Positions 34,548 to 46,794 are shown, counted from the first letter of the stretch. The stretch: DNA of 64,000 bases from Tomitella gaofuii (GCF_014126825.1 NZ_CP059900.1:3982954-4046953); one strand, 5' to 3'. Translations and numbers: made by a program. Notes: generated from the letters alone by a model not told the origin.

Positions 34548-35524
34548 GAGATCACCGCCAGCGGTTCGGAGCCGGACCAGTCGTGGCCCCAGTAGCTGTC
34601 GGCCGTGATCTCCTCGGCCGTGTAGTGCTCCTCGTCGACCAGCATTCCCTCGCAGCCGAACTCGATGTCCCAGCCGCCCGGTGCCCGCACGTAGAACGAC
34701 ACCATCTTGTCGTTGGTGTGCCGGCCGATCGTCGACGACAGCGAAATCCCCTCGGCCACCACGCGATCCTGTGCCTGGCCCACCGCGTCGAGAGTGTCCA
34801 CCTCCACCATCACGTGGATCAGCCCCGGCCCCTGCTTGGGCGAGGGCATCATCGCCAGCGAGTGATGGCGCTCGTTGACCCCGAAGAACCGGATCCGCAG
34901 AGGGCCATCGCCCGGCGCGGCGTGCTCGGCCGCCGCCAACTCGGCCTCCGTGGGCTCGGACGCGCCCATCCGGTAGGCGCCGCGCGGCAGGAACCCGAGG
35001 GTCTTGACGTAGAAGTCGTAGGCGGCACCCTGATCCGGCACCGGGATCACCACATGCCCCAGCCCCTGCGCGCCGGTGACGAACTTCGCCCCGAACGGCG
35101 TCACCACCGGGCTGTGATCGAGCAGCGCCCCGTGGAACACCTCGAGTTGCGTGCCGGCCGGGTCGGTGAACGCGATCGCCGCCTCCACCCGGCGCCCATC
35201 CGCCTCCTGCTGCGTCAGGTCCCGCACCTCGATGCCCGCGGCGCCGACCTGCTCGCGCACCCGGTCGAGCGCCTCCTGGTCGCGCACCTCCCAACCGACC
35301 ACCGTCACGCCATCGGTCTCGCCGGGCGTGACGATGATCCGCGCCGCCCGCTCGTCCATCCGCAGGTACAGCGCCCTCTCATCGGGCCCCGCCCCCTCCG
35401 CGAAACCCAGCACCCCGAACGCCAGCTTCCGCCAGCGCTCCATGTCGTTCGTCTGGACCTCGATGTAGCCCAGCGCGCGAATCTCGCGCGGGTTCGTCGC
35501 GCCGGCTCTGTTCACGTCGGCCAT
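34544..35524 (-). CDS. type I extradiol dioxygenase (HsaC/BphC-like)
   Basis: 326 residues, two tandem VOC modules. Metal ligands in the second module: His in QGLGHVVIPV, His in GLIHVMVEVD and Glu in GGWDIEFGCEG; the catalytic His is in VNERHHSLAMM. Blocks IRALGYIEVQTNDMERWRKL and DPAGTQLEVFHGAL are shared with HsaC and BphC. It should cleave a catechol-type ring next to its hydroxyls (meta cleavage). 40 bp after the HsaA-like gene and overlapping the SDR, so a tight operon. The matching C-C hydrolase (HsaD/BphD) is not in the window. Confidence 0.93.
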   Translation of the reverse strand: MADVNRAGATNPREIRALGYIEVQTNDMERWRKLAFGVLGFAEGAGPDERALYLRMDERAARIIVTPGETDGVTVVGWEVRDQEALDRVREQVGAAGIEVRDLTQQEADGRRVEAAIAFTDPAGTQLEVFHGALLDHSPVVTPFGAKFVTGAQGLGHVVIPVPDQGAAYDFYVKTLGFLPRGAYRMGASEPTEAELAAAEHAAPGDGPLRIRFFGVNERHHSLAMMPSPKQGPGLIHVMVEVDTLDAVGQAQDRVVAEGISLSSTIGRHTNDKMVSFYVRAPGGWDIEFGCEGMLVDEEHYTAEEITADSYWGHDWSGSEPLAVIS

Positions 35525-35563
35525 GATGTGCTCCCGTCCTTCCGTGCTGTGTCAGGTCGCCCG

Positions 35564-36748
35564 TCAGATCATCTTCCGCAGCGGCCCCTGCGGCTCCGCG
35601 CCGAGCGCGCTGAGAGTCGCGGCGTGGTAGACGGTGTTCGGCGAGTGGATCGCATGGTGGATGCCCGCCTGCGCATCACGCCAGAACCGCTGCATCGGCT
35701 TGTCCATGCGCAGCGCGTTGCCGCCGCAGCGCGCATAGATCGCGTTGGCCGCCTCCACGGCCCGCCACGCGGCACGCACCTGCGTCGCACGGCCCTGCGC
35801 GCGCTCGGCGAACGTGGCCTTGCGCCCGCTTTCCGTGACATCCCAGAAGAAGTCGGCGTTGGCCAGCAACTCCGCGCGCGCCGCCCGCAAATCGGCGGTG
35901 AGCTCGCCGAACTCGTACATGGTGTACGGGTCGTCCTTGACCTTCGCCCCGTTGGCGTCGATGCGCTCGGCCTGATACTCCTCGGCCAGCCGCAGCAGCC
36001 CCTCGCAGATGCCGATCGTGGCCGCGGTGATGCCCATCGGGAACATGGCCGACCATGGCACCTGGTAGAGCGTCTCCGTCCGCCCGGACCGCTCCTGCCC
36101 GGTCCCCTCGGAAACGTCCTCCCAGGTCATCGTGCGGTACTCGGGCACCACGGCGTCCTTGATCACCAGATCCTTGCTGCCCGTGCCGCGCAGGCCCACC
36201 ACGTCCCACGAATCGTCGATGATCTCGTAGTCGCCGCGCGGCACGATCACGTGCACCATCTGCGGCGGCTGCACCATCGCGCCGTTCTCGTCCGCGAGCA
36301 TGGCCCCCAGGAACGCCCACCTGCAGTGGTCGGTGCCCGACGAGAACGACCAGTTACCGCTGAAGCTGTAGGTGCCGTCGCCGCGGGGCACCAGAAGCCC
36401 CCCGGGCATGTACGGCGAGGCCATCCAGATGCTGCTGTCCTCGCCCCACACCTCCTCACGCACCCGCTTGTCGTTGTAGGCCAACTGCCACGGGTGCACC
36501 CCGCACACCCCCAGCACCCAGCCCGCCGCCGGATCCAGCGACGCCAGGCGCATCACCGTCTCCGCGAACTGCCGCGGCCGGTATTCCAACCCGCCGTACT
36601 CGGCCGGCTGCAGCATCCGCATCGCGTCCGCCTCCACCAGCAACCGCACCGTCTTGTCGGTGAGTTTGCCGATCTTCTCGGCCTCCGCCCCCTGCGCGAA
36701 CAGCTCGTCCGCGTGCTCCTCGATGTAGTCGAGAACCTTGTTGCCCAT
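35564..36748 (-). CDS. HsaA-like flavin-dependent monooxygenase
   Basis: 394 residues from ATG 36748 with GGGAGGCGTA. Acyl-CoA dehydrogenase fold used as a group D flavin monooxygenase. Diagnostic HsaA-type blocks: GVHPWQLAYNDKRVREEVWG, SFSGNWSFSSGTDH and WDVVGLRGTGSKDLVIKD. HsaA hydroxylates 3-HSA to a catechol with reduced flavin supplied by HsaB. The flavin reductase at 25549 would fit. First gene of the operon with extradiol dioxygenase and SDR. A related, more degenerate copy of the island motif lies about 100 bp upstream. Confidence 0.92.
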   Translation of the reverse strand: MGNKVLDYIEEHADELFAQGAEAEKIGKLTDKTVRLLVEADAMRMLQPAEYGGLEYRPRQFAETVMRLASLDPAAGWVLGVCGVHPWQLAYNDKRVREEVWGEDSSIWMASPYMPGGLLVPRGDGTYSFSGNWSFSSGTDHCRWAFLGAMLADENGAMVQPPQMVHVIVPRGDYEIIDDSWDVVGLRGTGSKDLVIKDAVVPEYRTMTWEDVSEGTGQERSGRTETLYQVPWSAMFPMGITAATIGICEGLLRLAEEYQAERIDANGAKVKDDPYTMYEFGELTADLRAARAELLANADFFWDVTESGRKATFAERAQGRATQVRAAWRAVEAANAIYARCGGNALRMDKPMQRFWRDAQAGIHHAIHSPNTVYHAATLSALGAEPQGPLRKMI

Positions 36749-36890
36749 TACGCCTCCCGAGGCCGTGTCGTCACCGGTGCCGACGCGGTGGACCACGCGG
36801 CGCCTATGCCACAACACTCACAGCGGGCTGTGTCCCCCAACACAAACTTCCCGCCCCACGGGACGGGTTCGTACCACCCTGCGGGACGGC

Positions 36891-36983
36891 CCGGGCTTCA
36901 CTCCACCACGCCCTCGCTCGGCCTTCCCCCACCACCACGCAACGCCGGCAGGCAGCCGGGCCTCACTCCACCACGCCCTCGCT
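36891..36983. repeat. direct repeat duplicating an SDR gene's 3' end
   Basis: A 28-bp sequence at 36956-36983, which holds the last codons and stop of the SDR gene, recurs at 36891-36918 with one mismatch, 65 bp apart. Confidence 0.7.
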
Positions 36984-37826
36984 GAACTCCGTCGGATCGC
37001 CCAGGAACCCCCTATGCGACGGCGGCTGCCCCCCGTCGATGTCGGTCACGCCGAGCTCGCGGGCCACCTCCGCGCCGATCAGCACCTCCCCCGAGCGGTC
37101 CATCAGTTGCGGGTCGCGGGCCAGCGCGTCGATCACCCGGCCGGGGAACTCGGCGCTCTCCGCGTGCGCCGCGAACTGCTTGTACGCCTCCGCATTCGCC
37201 TCGAACGCCGCGGCGGTGCGCTCGGTCTTGAGCATGCCCATCCACAGCGACAGCGCCGCGACCCCGTACGGCCGCAGGTCGTGCGCCATATCGTGCGCCA
37301 TCTTGTCCACGGCGGCCTTCCCGGCGCCATAGGCGGGGCCGTGCATGTAGCACCGCGCGCCGAACGACGAGGTGTTGACGATCAGCCCCTCACCGCCCGC
37401 CACCATCAGCGGTGCCGCATGCCAGCTCGCGACGTACGTCGAACGCAAGCCCACGTCGAGCACCGCCTGCATCGACAGCGGCTTTTCCCAGAAGGGGCCC
37501 TTCTTGGCCAGATCGTCGTGCACCACCAACGCGTTGTTGACCAGGATGTCGAGCCGTCCATGCTCGGCCCGCACGCGTTCGAACAGCGCGGCCACCTGCG
37601 CGTCGTCGGCGTGGTCGCAGATCACGGGCACACCCGTGCCGCCGCGGGCGGTGATCTCGTCGGCCGTGGCCTGCACCGTCCCCGGCAATGGAGCGTCGCC
37701 CTCGTTGCGCGTGCGGCCGGTGACGTACACGGTGGTCCCCGGCCCCGCGAGTCCCAGCGCGATGCCTTTGCCGGCTCCCCGGCTCGCACCGGTCACCACG
37801 ATCACCCTGTCCGAAGTCAAGCCCAT
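36963..37826 (-). CDS. short-chain dehydrogenase/reductase (DHRS1-like)
   Basis: 287 residues from ATG 37826 with GAAGGAGTGGGG. TGASRGAGKG at 12-21, LDILVNNALVVHDD, VNTSSFGARCYMHG, and PAYGAGKAAVD with Tyr-x3-Lys. The longer loop after strand 4 and the GLRSTYVASWHAAPLMVAGG block match the DHRS1-like group. Last member of the catabolic island on this strand, 137 bp upstream of the HsaA-like gene's promoter region. Its 3' end is duplicated downstream. Confidence 0.9.
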   Translation of the reverse strand: MGLTSDRVIVVTGASRGAGKGIALGLAGPGTTVYVTGRTRNEGDAPLPGTVQATADEITARGGTGVPVICDHADDAQVAALFERVRAEHGRLDILVNNALVVHDDLAKKGPFWEKPLSMQAVLDVGLRSTYVASWHAAPLMVAGGEGLIVNTSSFGARCYMHGPAYGAGKAAVDKMAHDMAHDLRPYGVAALSLWMGMLKTERTAAAFEANAEAYKQFAAHAESAEFPGRVIDALARDPQLMDRSGEVLIGAEVARELGVTDIDGGQPPSHRGFLGDPTEFSEGVVE

Positions 37827-37965
37827 TCCCCACTCCTTCGCCGTCGGCCGCGCCTGGCGGCCGTGCTGTGCCTGCGATCGATCACGGCCGTGCCAGCGAT
37901 CACTGCGACTCTGTCACGGGCAGGGGCGACGGCGCGCGGGCTTCTCCGGCCGTGTGGGACGTCGT

Positions 37966-38043
37966 GACACCCACTTCACATTCTGTGGCCCCCGGACGGT
38001 GGTTTCCCACCGTCCGGGGGCCACAGAATGTGAATCTAGTGTC
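37966..38043. repeat. 78-bp palindrome with 28-bp perfect arms
   Basis: Arms 37975-38002 and 38007-38034 are perfect complements around a 4-nt loop (TTTC). GACAC at 37966-37970 and GTGTC at 38039-38043 extend the symmetry after 4 unpaired bases. It lies upstream of both flanking genes, which diverge, so it does not serve as their terminator. Confidence 0.85.
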
Positions 38044-38107
38044 ATTCCCGGATCCTCGGTGCCTACAGACGATGCGCATCCGGCCCGCGGGCGGCACCAT
38101 CGGAGTC

Positions 38108-38968
38108 ATGATCGATTCCGCAGACAGCAACGCAGATCCGCAGATCGCCCTGAACTCGGGCCGGAGCATCCCGCAGCTCGGCTACGGCACCTTCAAGGTG
38201 GCCCCCGCCGACGCCGCCGCCGCGGTGGGCGCCGCGCTGGAGACCGGCTACCGGCACATCGACACCGCGCAGATGTACGGCAACGAGGCCGAGGTGGGCG
38301 CCGGGATCGCCGCCTCCGGGATAAGCCGCTCGGACCTGTTCCTCACCAGCAAACTCAACAACAACAACCATCGGCCCGACGATGCCCGCCGCTCGTTCGA
38401 GGAGTCGCTGGCGAAGCTCGGCACCGACTACCTCGACCTCTTCCTCATCCATTGGCCGCTGCCCACCCGATACGGCGGCGATTTCGTCAGCACGTGGAAG
38501 GTGCTCGAGGAGTTCGCCGCGGACGGCCGTGCCCGCAGCATCGGCGTCTCCAACTTCCAGGTGCCGCACCTGCAACGCCTGCTCGGCGACGCCGACACGG
38601 CCCCCGCGGTGAACCAGGTGGAGGTGCACCCGCGGTTCGGCAACGAGGAGGTGCGCACGTTCTGCCGCGAACAGGGCATCGCCGTGGAGGCGTGGTCGCC
38701 GCTGGCGCAGGGCGCCGTGATGGACGAGCCGGTGGTGCAGGAGCTCGCGGAGTCGCTCGGCCGCACCGCCGCGCAGGTGGTGCTGCGCTGGCACCTGCAG
38801 CGCGGCGACATCGTCTTCCCCAAGTCCATGTCACCGGCGCGGATGCGGGAGAACTTCGCCTTGTTCGACTTCGAGCTGGGCGGCGACGCGATGGCCCGGC
38901 TCTCCTCGCTCGACCGCGGCGCGGACGGCCGCGTGGGCCCGGACCCGGACACCTTCGACCGGGTCTGA
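38108..38968 (+). CDS. aldo/keto reductase (2,5-diketo-gluconate reductase type)
   Basis: 286 residues from ATG 38108; an ATG at 38069 would add 13 residues. Catalytic tetrad: Asp and Tyr in GYRHIDTAQMYGNEAE, Lys in LTSKLNNNN and His in FLIHWPLPTRYGG. NADPH-binding end KSMSPARMRENFALFDFELG. Typical AKR5-like enzyme of 275-290 aa that reduces aldehydes or ketones. Single gene reading away from the catabolic island, convergent with the zinc lipoprotein gene. Confidence 0.92.
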   Translation: MIDSADSNADPQIALNSGRSIPQLGYGTFKVAPADAAAAVGAALETGYRHIDTAQMYGNEAEVGAGIAASGISRSDLFLTSKLNNNNHRPDDARRSFEESLAKLGTDYLDLFLIHWPLPTRYGGDFVSTWKVLEEFAADGRARSIGVSNFQVPHLQRLLGDADTAPAVNQVEVHPRFGNEEVRTFCREQGIAVEAWSPLAQGAVMDEPVVQELAESLGRTAAQVVLRWHLQRGDIVFPKSMSPARMRENFALFDFELGGDAMARLSSLDRGADGRVGPDPDTFDRV

Positions 38969-38989
38969 CCCGCACCGGGTGCCGGCCGG

Positions 38990-40024
38990 TCAGGCGGTCA
39001 CGGCCATGCCCAGCCGGTCCAGGATGCCCGACACCCAGTCCGTGTATCCGATACCGCCGGGCGGGGTCTCGGCCACCTCGACCACCGGGACCCCGGCGGC
39101 CTCAGCATCCTGGCGCACCGCGCGCGCGGCCGGGCCGTCCGCCTGCGTGTTGTACACCAGCGCGGCCACCGTCCCCTGCGCCAGGAGCTCCCGCATCCGC
39201 GCGATGTCCGCGGGAGCGGGGTCGCTGCCGTGCTCCATGGCCTCGCCGAACCCCGGCGGCGTGAGGTCCTCGACGCCCGCTCGCTCGAGCAGGTAGTGCG
39301 CCACCGGTTCGGTGGACAGCACCGGGGCCGGCGCCTGCGCGGCGATCGCGTCGGCCTGCTCTCCGAGTTCCGCCAGGCGCGCGCGCAGCGCCGCGGCCCG
39401 CGAGCGGTATCCCGCCGCGTGGTCCGGATCGCGCTCCGCCATGCCCTCGGCCAGGGCGTCCGCCGCGGCACCAACGGTGTCGAAGTCGAACCAGACGTGC
39501 TCGTTGACACCGCGCTCGCCGGCACCGTGATCGTGCGCCGCGTGCCCGTCGCTGCCGGCGGCACCTCCGTGGCCGGCGTCCCCGTGCAGCGCGTAGGCGT
39601 CGATGATCTGCGCGCCGCCGCCCGCGCTGCGGACCAGGCCTGCGACGAAGTCGTCGTACCCGCCGCCGTTCATGACGACGATGTCCGCGTCGGCCACCGT
39701 GAGCACATCCCCGGCGGCGGCCTCGAACTCGTGCGGGTCCGCCCCGGCGGGGATGATCGTCGTGGTCGTCGCCGTGTCTCCGCCCACGGCCGCAGCGATG
39801 TCCTGCCACACCCGCGTGGATGCGACGACGGTGACGGCGGCCCCGTCCGCCGCGCCGCCACCGGATCCGGTCCCGGACCCGCATGCCGATGCGCCCAGCG
39901 CGGCGACGACGGCCGCCACCGCCAGGCCTGCCCGTCCGGCGCGGCCCACCCTGCACCGCGGTACGCGCCGCGCAGCGGCTCCATCCGTGTCCATCGTCCC
40001 GGTTGCACGTACTCGCTTGAACAT
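38990..40024 (-). CDS. zinc ABC transporter substrate-binding lipoprotein (ZnuA/AztC type)
   Basis: 344 residues from ATG 40024 (GTGAGG upstream); ATG 39994 is an alternative. Signal sequence LAVAAVVAALGASACGS with a lipobox-like cysteine. Cluster A-I domain: VVASTRVWQDIAAAVGGDTA, IPAGADPHEFEAAAGDVLTV, and NEHVWFDFDTVGAAADALAE. A His-rich loop (HGDAGHGG..., HAAHDHGAGE) precedes the third metal ligand as in zinc-specific members. No permease or ATPase gene is adjacent. A Zur-like palindrome lies 48 bp upstream, so it is probably induced by zinc starvation. Confidence 0.9.
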   Translation of the reverse strand: MFKRVRATGTMDTDGAAARRVPRCRVGRAGRAGLAVAAVVAALGASACGSGTGSGGGAADGAAVTVVASTRVWQDIAAAVGGDTATTTTIIPAGADPHEFEAAAGDVLTVADADIVVMNGGGYDDFVAGLVRSAGGGAQIIDAYALHGDAGHGGAAGSDGHAAHDHGAGERGVNEHVWFDFDTVGAAADALAEGMAERDPDHAAGYRSRAAALRARLAELGEQADAIAAQAPAPVLSTEPVAHYLLERAGVEDLTPPGFGEAMEHGSDPAPADIARMRELLAQGTVAALVYNTQADGPAARAVRQDAEAAGVPVVEVAETPPGGIGYTDWVSGILDRLGMAVTA

Positions 40025-40042
40025 CCGCATCCTCACGCCCGT

Positions 40043-40062
40043 GGGCCCGCGGCCGCGGGCCC
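40043..40062. repeat. 20-bp perfect GC palindrome in the 5' leader
   Basis: GGGCCCGCGGCCGCGGGCCC, self-complementary, between the Zur-like operator and the lipoprotein start codon. It could form a hairpin in the leader RNA. Confidence 0.5.
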
Positions 40063-40071
40063 GTCCGGCAT

Positions 40072-40104
40072 CACTATTGCATATGATAATCATTAACAAT
40101 AGTG
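40072..40104 (-). promoter_or_regulatory. Zur-type operator
   Basis: 33-bp palindrome centred on 40088: core ATGATAATCAT at 40083-40093, with 8-bp outer arms CACTATTG and CAATAGTG. An AT-rich core of this kind in 70% GC DNA, directly ahead of a zinc-binding lipoprotein gene, fits the Fur-family Zur box. Confidence 0.72.
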
Positions 40105-40126
40105 GAGACGCCGGGAACCGGACATG

Positions 40127-40167
40127 CCCCGGCCCTCCCCTCGTGATGACGACGGGGAGGGCCGGGG
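40127..40167 (-). terminator. terminator of acs
   Basis: Perfect 14-bp stem (40127-40140 with 40154-40167), 13-nt loop, 20 bp past the acs stop. Confidence 0.75.
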
Positions 40168-40187
40168 GTGTGCGGTGATTCCGGGGG

Positions 40188-42143
<1,956 letters not shown>

Positions 42144-42219
42144 CGTCTCCTTAGTGATGTCCGTGCCGGGTACTTTCCATCGTGCTCGCACGGGAGCGGT
42201 CTGTGGGACGGAACATGCC

Positions 42220-42252
42220 GACTGCCGGGCCGAAGGGCCCGGCCCGGCAGTC
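42220..42252 (-). terminator. terminator of acetate permease gene
   Basis: Perfect 12-bp stem (42220-42231 with 42241-42252), 9-nt loop, 7 bp after the permease stop. Confidence 0.75.
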
Positions 42253-42258
42253 CGGGGT

Positions 42259-42849
42259 TCAGCGCGGCCCCACCGGCAGCACCGTCTTCTTGAAGGTCGC
42301 GTTGGTCACGACGGCGAAGGACGTGTACCAGGCGGCGATGGCCGTGAGGATGCCGAGCCAGCCGCCCGCGTGCGCCACGGCTTCGCTTCCGGAGAAGTCT
42401 CCGGCGGCGAGCACGAAGTAGGTGGGGGCCAGCAGCAGGAGGACCGTGAAGATGGCCCAGTTGGTGCGCAGCGACGCGACGAGCATGTAGGTGGTGAAGA
42501 TGCCCCATGCGAGCAGATAGACCGCGACGCCGTGTTCGGCACTGTTGCCGGGGAGGCCGGTGAGGTCGGTGTAGCTGGTCAGGTACCAGAACGAGATCCA
42601 GAACCCGCCGTACGAGCAGAACGCGGTGGCGCCGAAGGTGTTGCCCTTGGCGAACTCCCACAGCCCCGCCGCGAACTGCACGATGCCGCCGTACGCGAGC
42701 GCGAGACCGAAGACCACCGGCTCCGCGTCGACGAGGCCGGCGTTGACGACGCTGAGCACGAAGGTGGTGAGAGCGAACGCGCCCAGGCCCAGCGCCCCGG
42801 GATCCGCTATGTGCGCACCCGGGATGCGGCTGGTCGATGGCTGTGTCAT
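42259..42849 (-). CDS. satP: acetate/succinate permease (GPR1/FUN34/YaaH family)
   Basis: 196 residues from ATG 42849 with GAGGAGGGGCC. Six membrane helices. The family entry motif is present in the form DPGALGLGAFALTTFVLSVV (NPAPLGL in E. coli SatP), and AFCSYGGFWISFWYLT is the conserved second block. The family moves acetate and succinate with protons. Adjacent to acs, which would capture the imported acetate as acetyl-CoA. The D in place of N in the NPAPLGL motif is worth noting. Confidence 0.92.
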   Translation of the reverse strand: MTQPSTSRIPGAHIADPGALGLGAFALTTFVLSVVNAGLVDAEPVVFGLALAYGGIVQFAAGLWEFAKGNTFGATAFCSYGGFWISFWYLTSYTDLTGLPGNSAEHGVAVYLLAWGIFTTYMLVASLRTNWAIFTVLLLLAPTYFVLAAGDFSGSEAVAHAGGWLGILTAIAAWYTSFAVVTNATFKKTVLPVGPR

Positions 42850-42942
42850 GGCCCCTCCTCGATCATTCCTATCCAGTGAACAACTGCACTTCAGCGTAGG
42901 CATAGTGACGTGGAGCACAAGGGCCGAAGGCGCGCCTCCCCC

Positions 42943-44235
<1,293 letters not shown>

Positions 44236-44271
44236 AGGTCGATCGTCGACGTCCGTGATTGCACTGTCCAA

Positions 44272-44288
44272 CACATCAATGCGATGTG
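44272..44288. promoter_or_regulatory. LysR-type operator candidate
   Basis: CACATC-AATGC-GATGTG inverted repeat in the 93-bp divergent spacer, 40 bp from the LysR start codon. A second AT-rich half-symmetric stretch AACCACAATCGCTTGTG follows at 44292. Confidence 0.5.
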
Positions 44289-44328
44289 ATTAACCACAAT
44301 CGCTTGTGACTGCAGGTAGGTTGACCGG

Positions 44329-45207
44329 ATGGACCCACGCAAGCTCGAGCACTTCGTGGCCGTGGCGGAATCCGGCAGCTTCACCCGGGCCGCGGCGGAG
44401 TCCCGCATCTCCCAGTCCGGGCTCAGCGCGTCGATCCGAGCGCTGGAGGACGAGCTGGGCTTTCTCCTCTTCGAGCGCACCACGCGGCATGTGCTGCTCA
44501 CATCCGCCGGCGCGGCGCTGCTCCCGCATGCCCGTCGGATCCGGCTCGAAGTCGCGGCGGCGCGTGCCACGGCCGCCGCAGTCCGCAGCGCGGACTCGGG
44601 TTCCCTGGCGCTCGGAGCGGTCCAGACGTTCACCGCCGTCGACCTGCCCGCCGCCATCGCCGGCTTCCACGCCGCCCACCCGGCGGTGGAGGTGACGTTG
44701 CGCGAGGCGCCCACGCTCGACCTCATGGCCGATGTCATGGCGGGCAGGCTGGACCTGGCATTCGTCGCCCTCGACGCCGCCCCCGTCCCAGCGGGCCTGA
44801 GCACGCTCGTCGACTACGCCGAGACGCTCAGCCTCATCGTGGGCGACGATCACCCCCTGGCGGGGCGGGACGAGGTGCGGCTCGACGAACTGGCGCGCGT
44901 CCGATTCGTCGACTTCCAGGCGGGCCTCGGGCTGCAGACGTTCGTCGAGTCGCTTTTCGACAACGCCGGTGTCGGCAGGAACATCACCTTCCGCACCTCC
45001 GAGATGGACCAGGCGCTGGCGCTGGTGCGGCACGGACTCGGCGCAGCGGTCGTACCCGCGCCCATCGCGCAGCGCAGCGGCCTGCCGTGTATCGCACTCG
45101 CACCGGGGCCACCGGCGCGTACTCTCGCCCTCATCGGCCGCGCGGCACTTCCACTCACCAATCCCGCGGCACGCGCTTTCACAGCGATGCTGGGCCTTCC
45201 CGCATGA
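44329..45207 (+). CDS. LysR-family transcriptional regulator
   Basis: 292 residues. N-terminal winged helix (KLEHFVAVAESGSFTRAAAE, ISQSGLSASIRALEDELGFL, LFERTTRHVLLTSAG) and a two-lobed effector domain (LALGAVQTFTAVDLPAAIAG, LDLAFVALDAAP, VRHGLGAAVVPAP). Divergent from the MFS exporter gene with an inverted repeat between them, the classic LysR arrangement. Effector unknown. Confidence 0.93.
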   Translation: MDPRKLEHFVAVAESGSFTRAAAESRISQSGLSASIRALEDELGFLLFERTTRHVLLTSAGAALLPHARRIRLEVAAARATAAAVRSADSGSLALGAVQTFTAVDLPAAIAGFHAAHPAVEVTLREAPTLDLMADVMAGRLDLAFVALDAAPVPAGLSTLVDYAETLSLIVGDDHPLAGRDEVRLDELARVRFVDFQAGLGLQTFVESLFDNAGVGRNITFRTSEMDQALALVRHGLGAAVVPAPIAQRSGLPCIALAPGPPARTLALIGRAALPLTNPAARAFTAMLGLPA

Positions 45208-45449
45208 TTCCCGCCGCACGGCGCACACCCGTGCACTCCTGGGCTCCAACGACGCATTCAGCACGCTGAACAGCACGTTCGCGGCGTAATCGGGGCTCAA
45301 AATCCGTGACGTGATGCACAGATGACCTATGGCCTCCATCACAATTCCGGCGAATTCAGACCGCCGGCTGCGCTCCATTCCCGGCGCCCACCAGCGACGA
45401 TTCAACCCGCTATGCGGCACGTCACGAATAACGGCGTGTAGATCTGCCC
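45208..45449. other. intergenic region before rpf
   Basis: About 240 bp without a supported gene. Composition is less GC-rich than the neighbours. A minus-strand frame reads through it but continues antisense to the LysR gene and has no ribosome site. Confidence 0.4.
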
Positions 45450-46305
<856 letters not shown>

Positions 46306-46322
46306 CCCCGGCGTCGCCGGTC

Positions 46323-46360
46323 GCATGACCCGCGCGTCTGCAGCATGAACCACGCGTCTG
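46323..46360. repeat. imperfect 18-bp direct repeat
   Basis: GCATGACCCGCGCGTCTG and GCATGAACCACGCGTCTG, 20 bp apart, 16 of 18 identical, just after the rpf stop. Confidence 0.5.
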
Positions 46361-46389
46361 GGACGCGCACCTGATCGCGGACGATCACA

Positions 46390-46420
46390 CGAGACCCCCG
46401 GGCCCCGCCCGGGGGTCTCG
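46390..46420 (+). terminator. terminator of rpf
   Basis: Perfect 13-bp stem (46390-46402 with 46408-46420), 5-nt loop CCCCG, 85 bp after the rpf stop. Confidence 0.8.
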
Positions 46421-46752
46421 CGCGTCCGGTGATGCCCCCGCGCCGTTGCCCGCACTCTTCCCCGGGCGGCGCTCCGGGAAAACCTGGCCGCCGTCCCATC
46501 TCTACGTGGGCAATCGGTAATTCAACCTGAACATCCGTCCCATTTTGTACCGCAAGCACAAACCATCACGGAAACTCGGTCACGCGCGCACATGCGCGGA
46601 TCATGCCTGCGCAAGTACTGTCAAAGGCAGGGCGCCCGACGAGCGGCTCGACTCCCTCATGAGGCGCCCGATGTGCGTGAACCCGCCGGCAGGCACAGCC
46701 GCCGCGGGCTCCGGGCAGCGTAACCCCCCGATGCTGCGCGTGAGACGCACAC
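46421..46752. other. intergenic region, no gene seen
   Basis: About 330 bp between two terminators of convergent genes. The part from 46510 to 46580 is unusually AT-rich for this genome (GGTAATTCAACCTGAAC, CATTTTGTACCGCAAGCAC) and could hold a promoter for a small RNA, but no coding frame with a ribosome site or tRNA is visible. Confidence 0.4.
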
Positions 46753-46794
46753 CCCGGCCGCGCCCACCCCTCCCCCCATTGGGGTGCGGCCGGG
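46753..46794 (-). terminator. terminator of PucR-family gene
   Basis: 9-bp GC outer stem (46753-46761 with 46786-46794) plus inner ACCCC/GGGGT pairing, 43 bp past the regulator's stop. Confidence 0.6.

Noticed and set aside
37966-38043. Reading the long hairpin as a rho-independent terminator
   Set aside because: Both flanking genes start, not end, near it, and there is no T run.
44290-45420. Minus-strand frame whose first part (EAIGHLCITSRILSPDYAAN) looked protein-like
   Set aside because: Its remainder is antisense to the LysR gene, there is no ribosome site, and the first part is too short to place in a family; at best a remnant.
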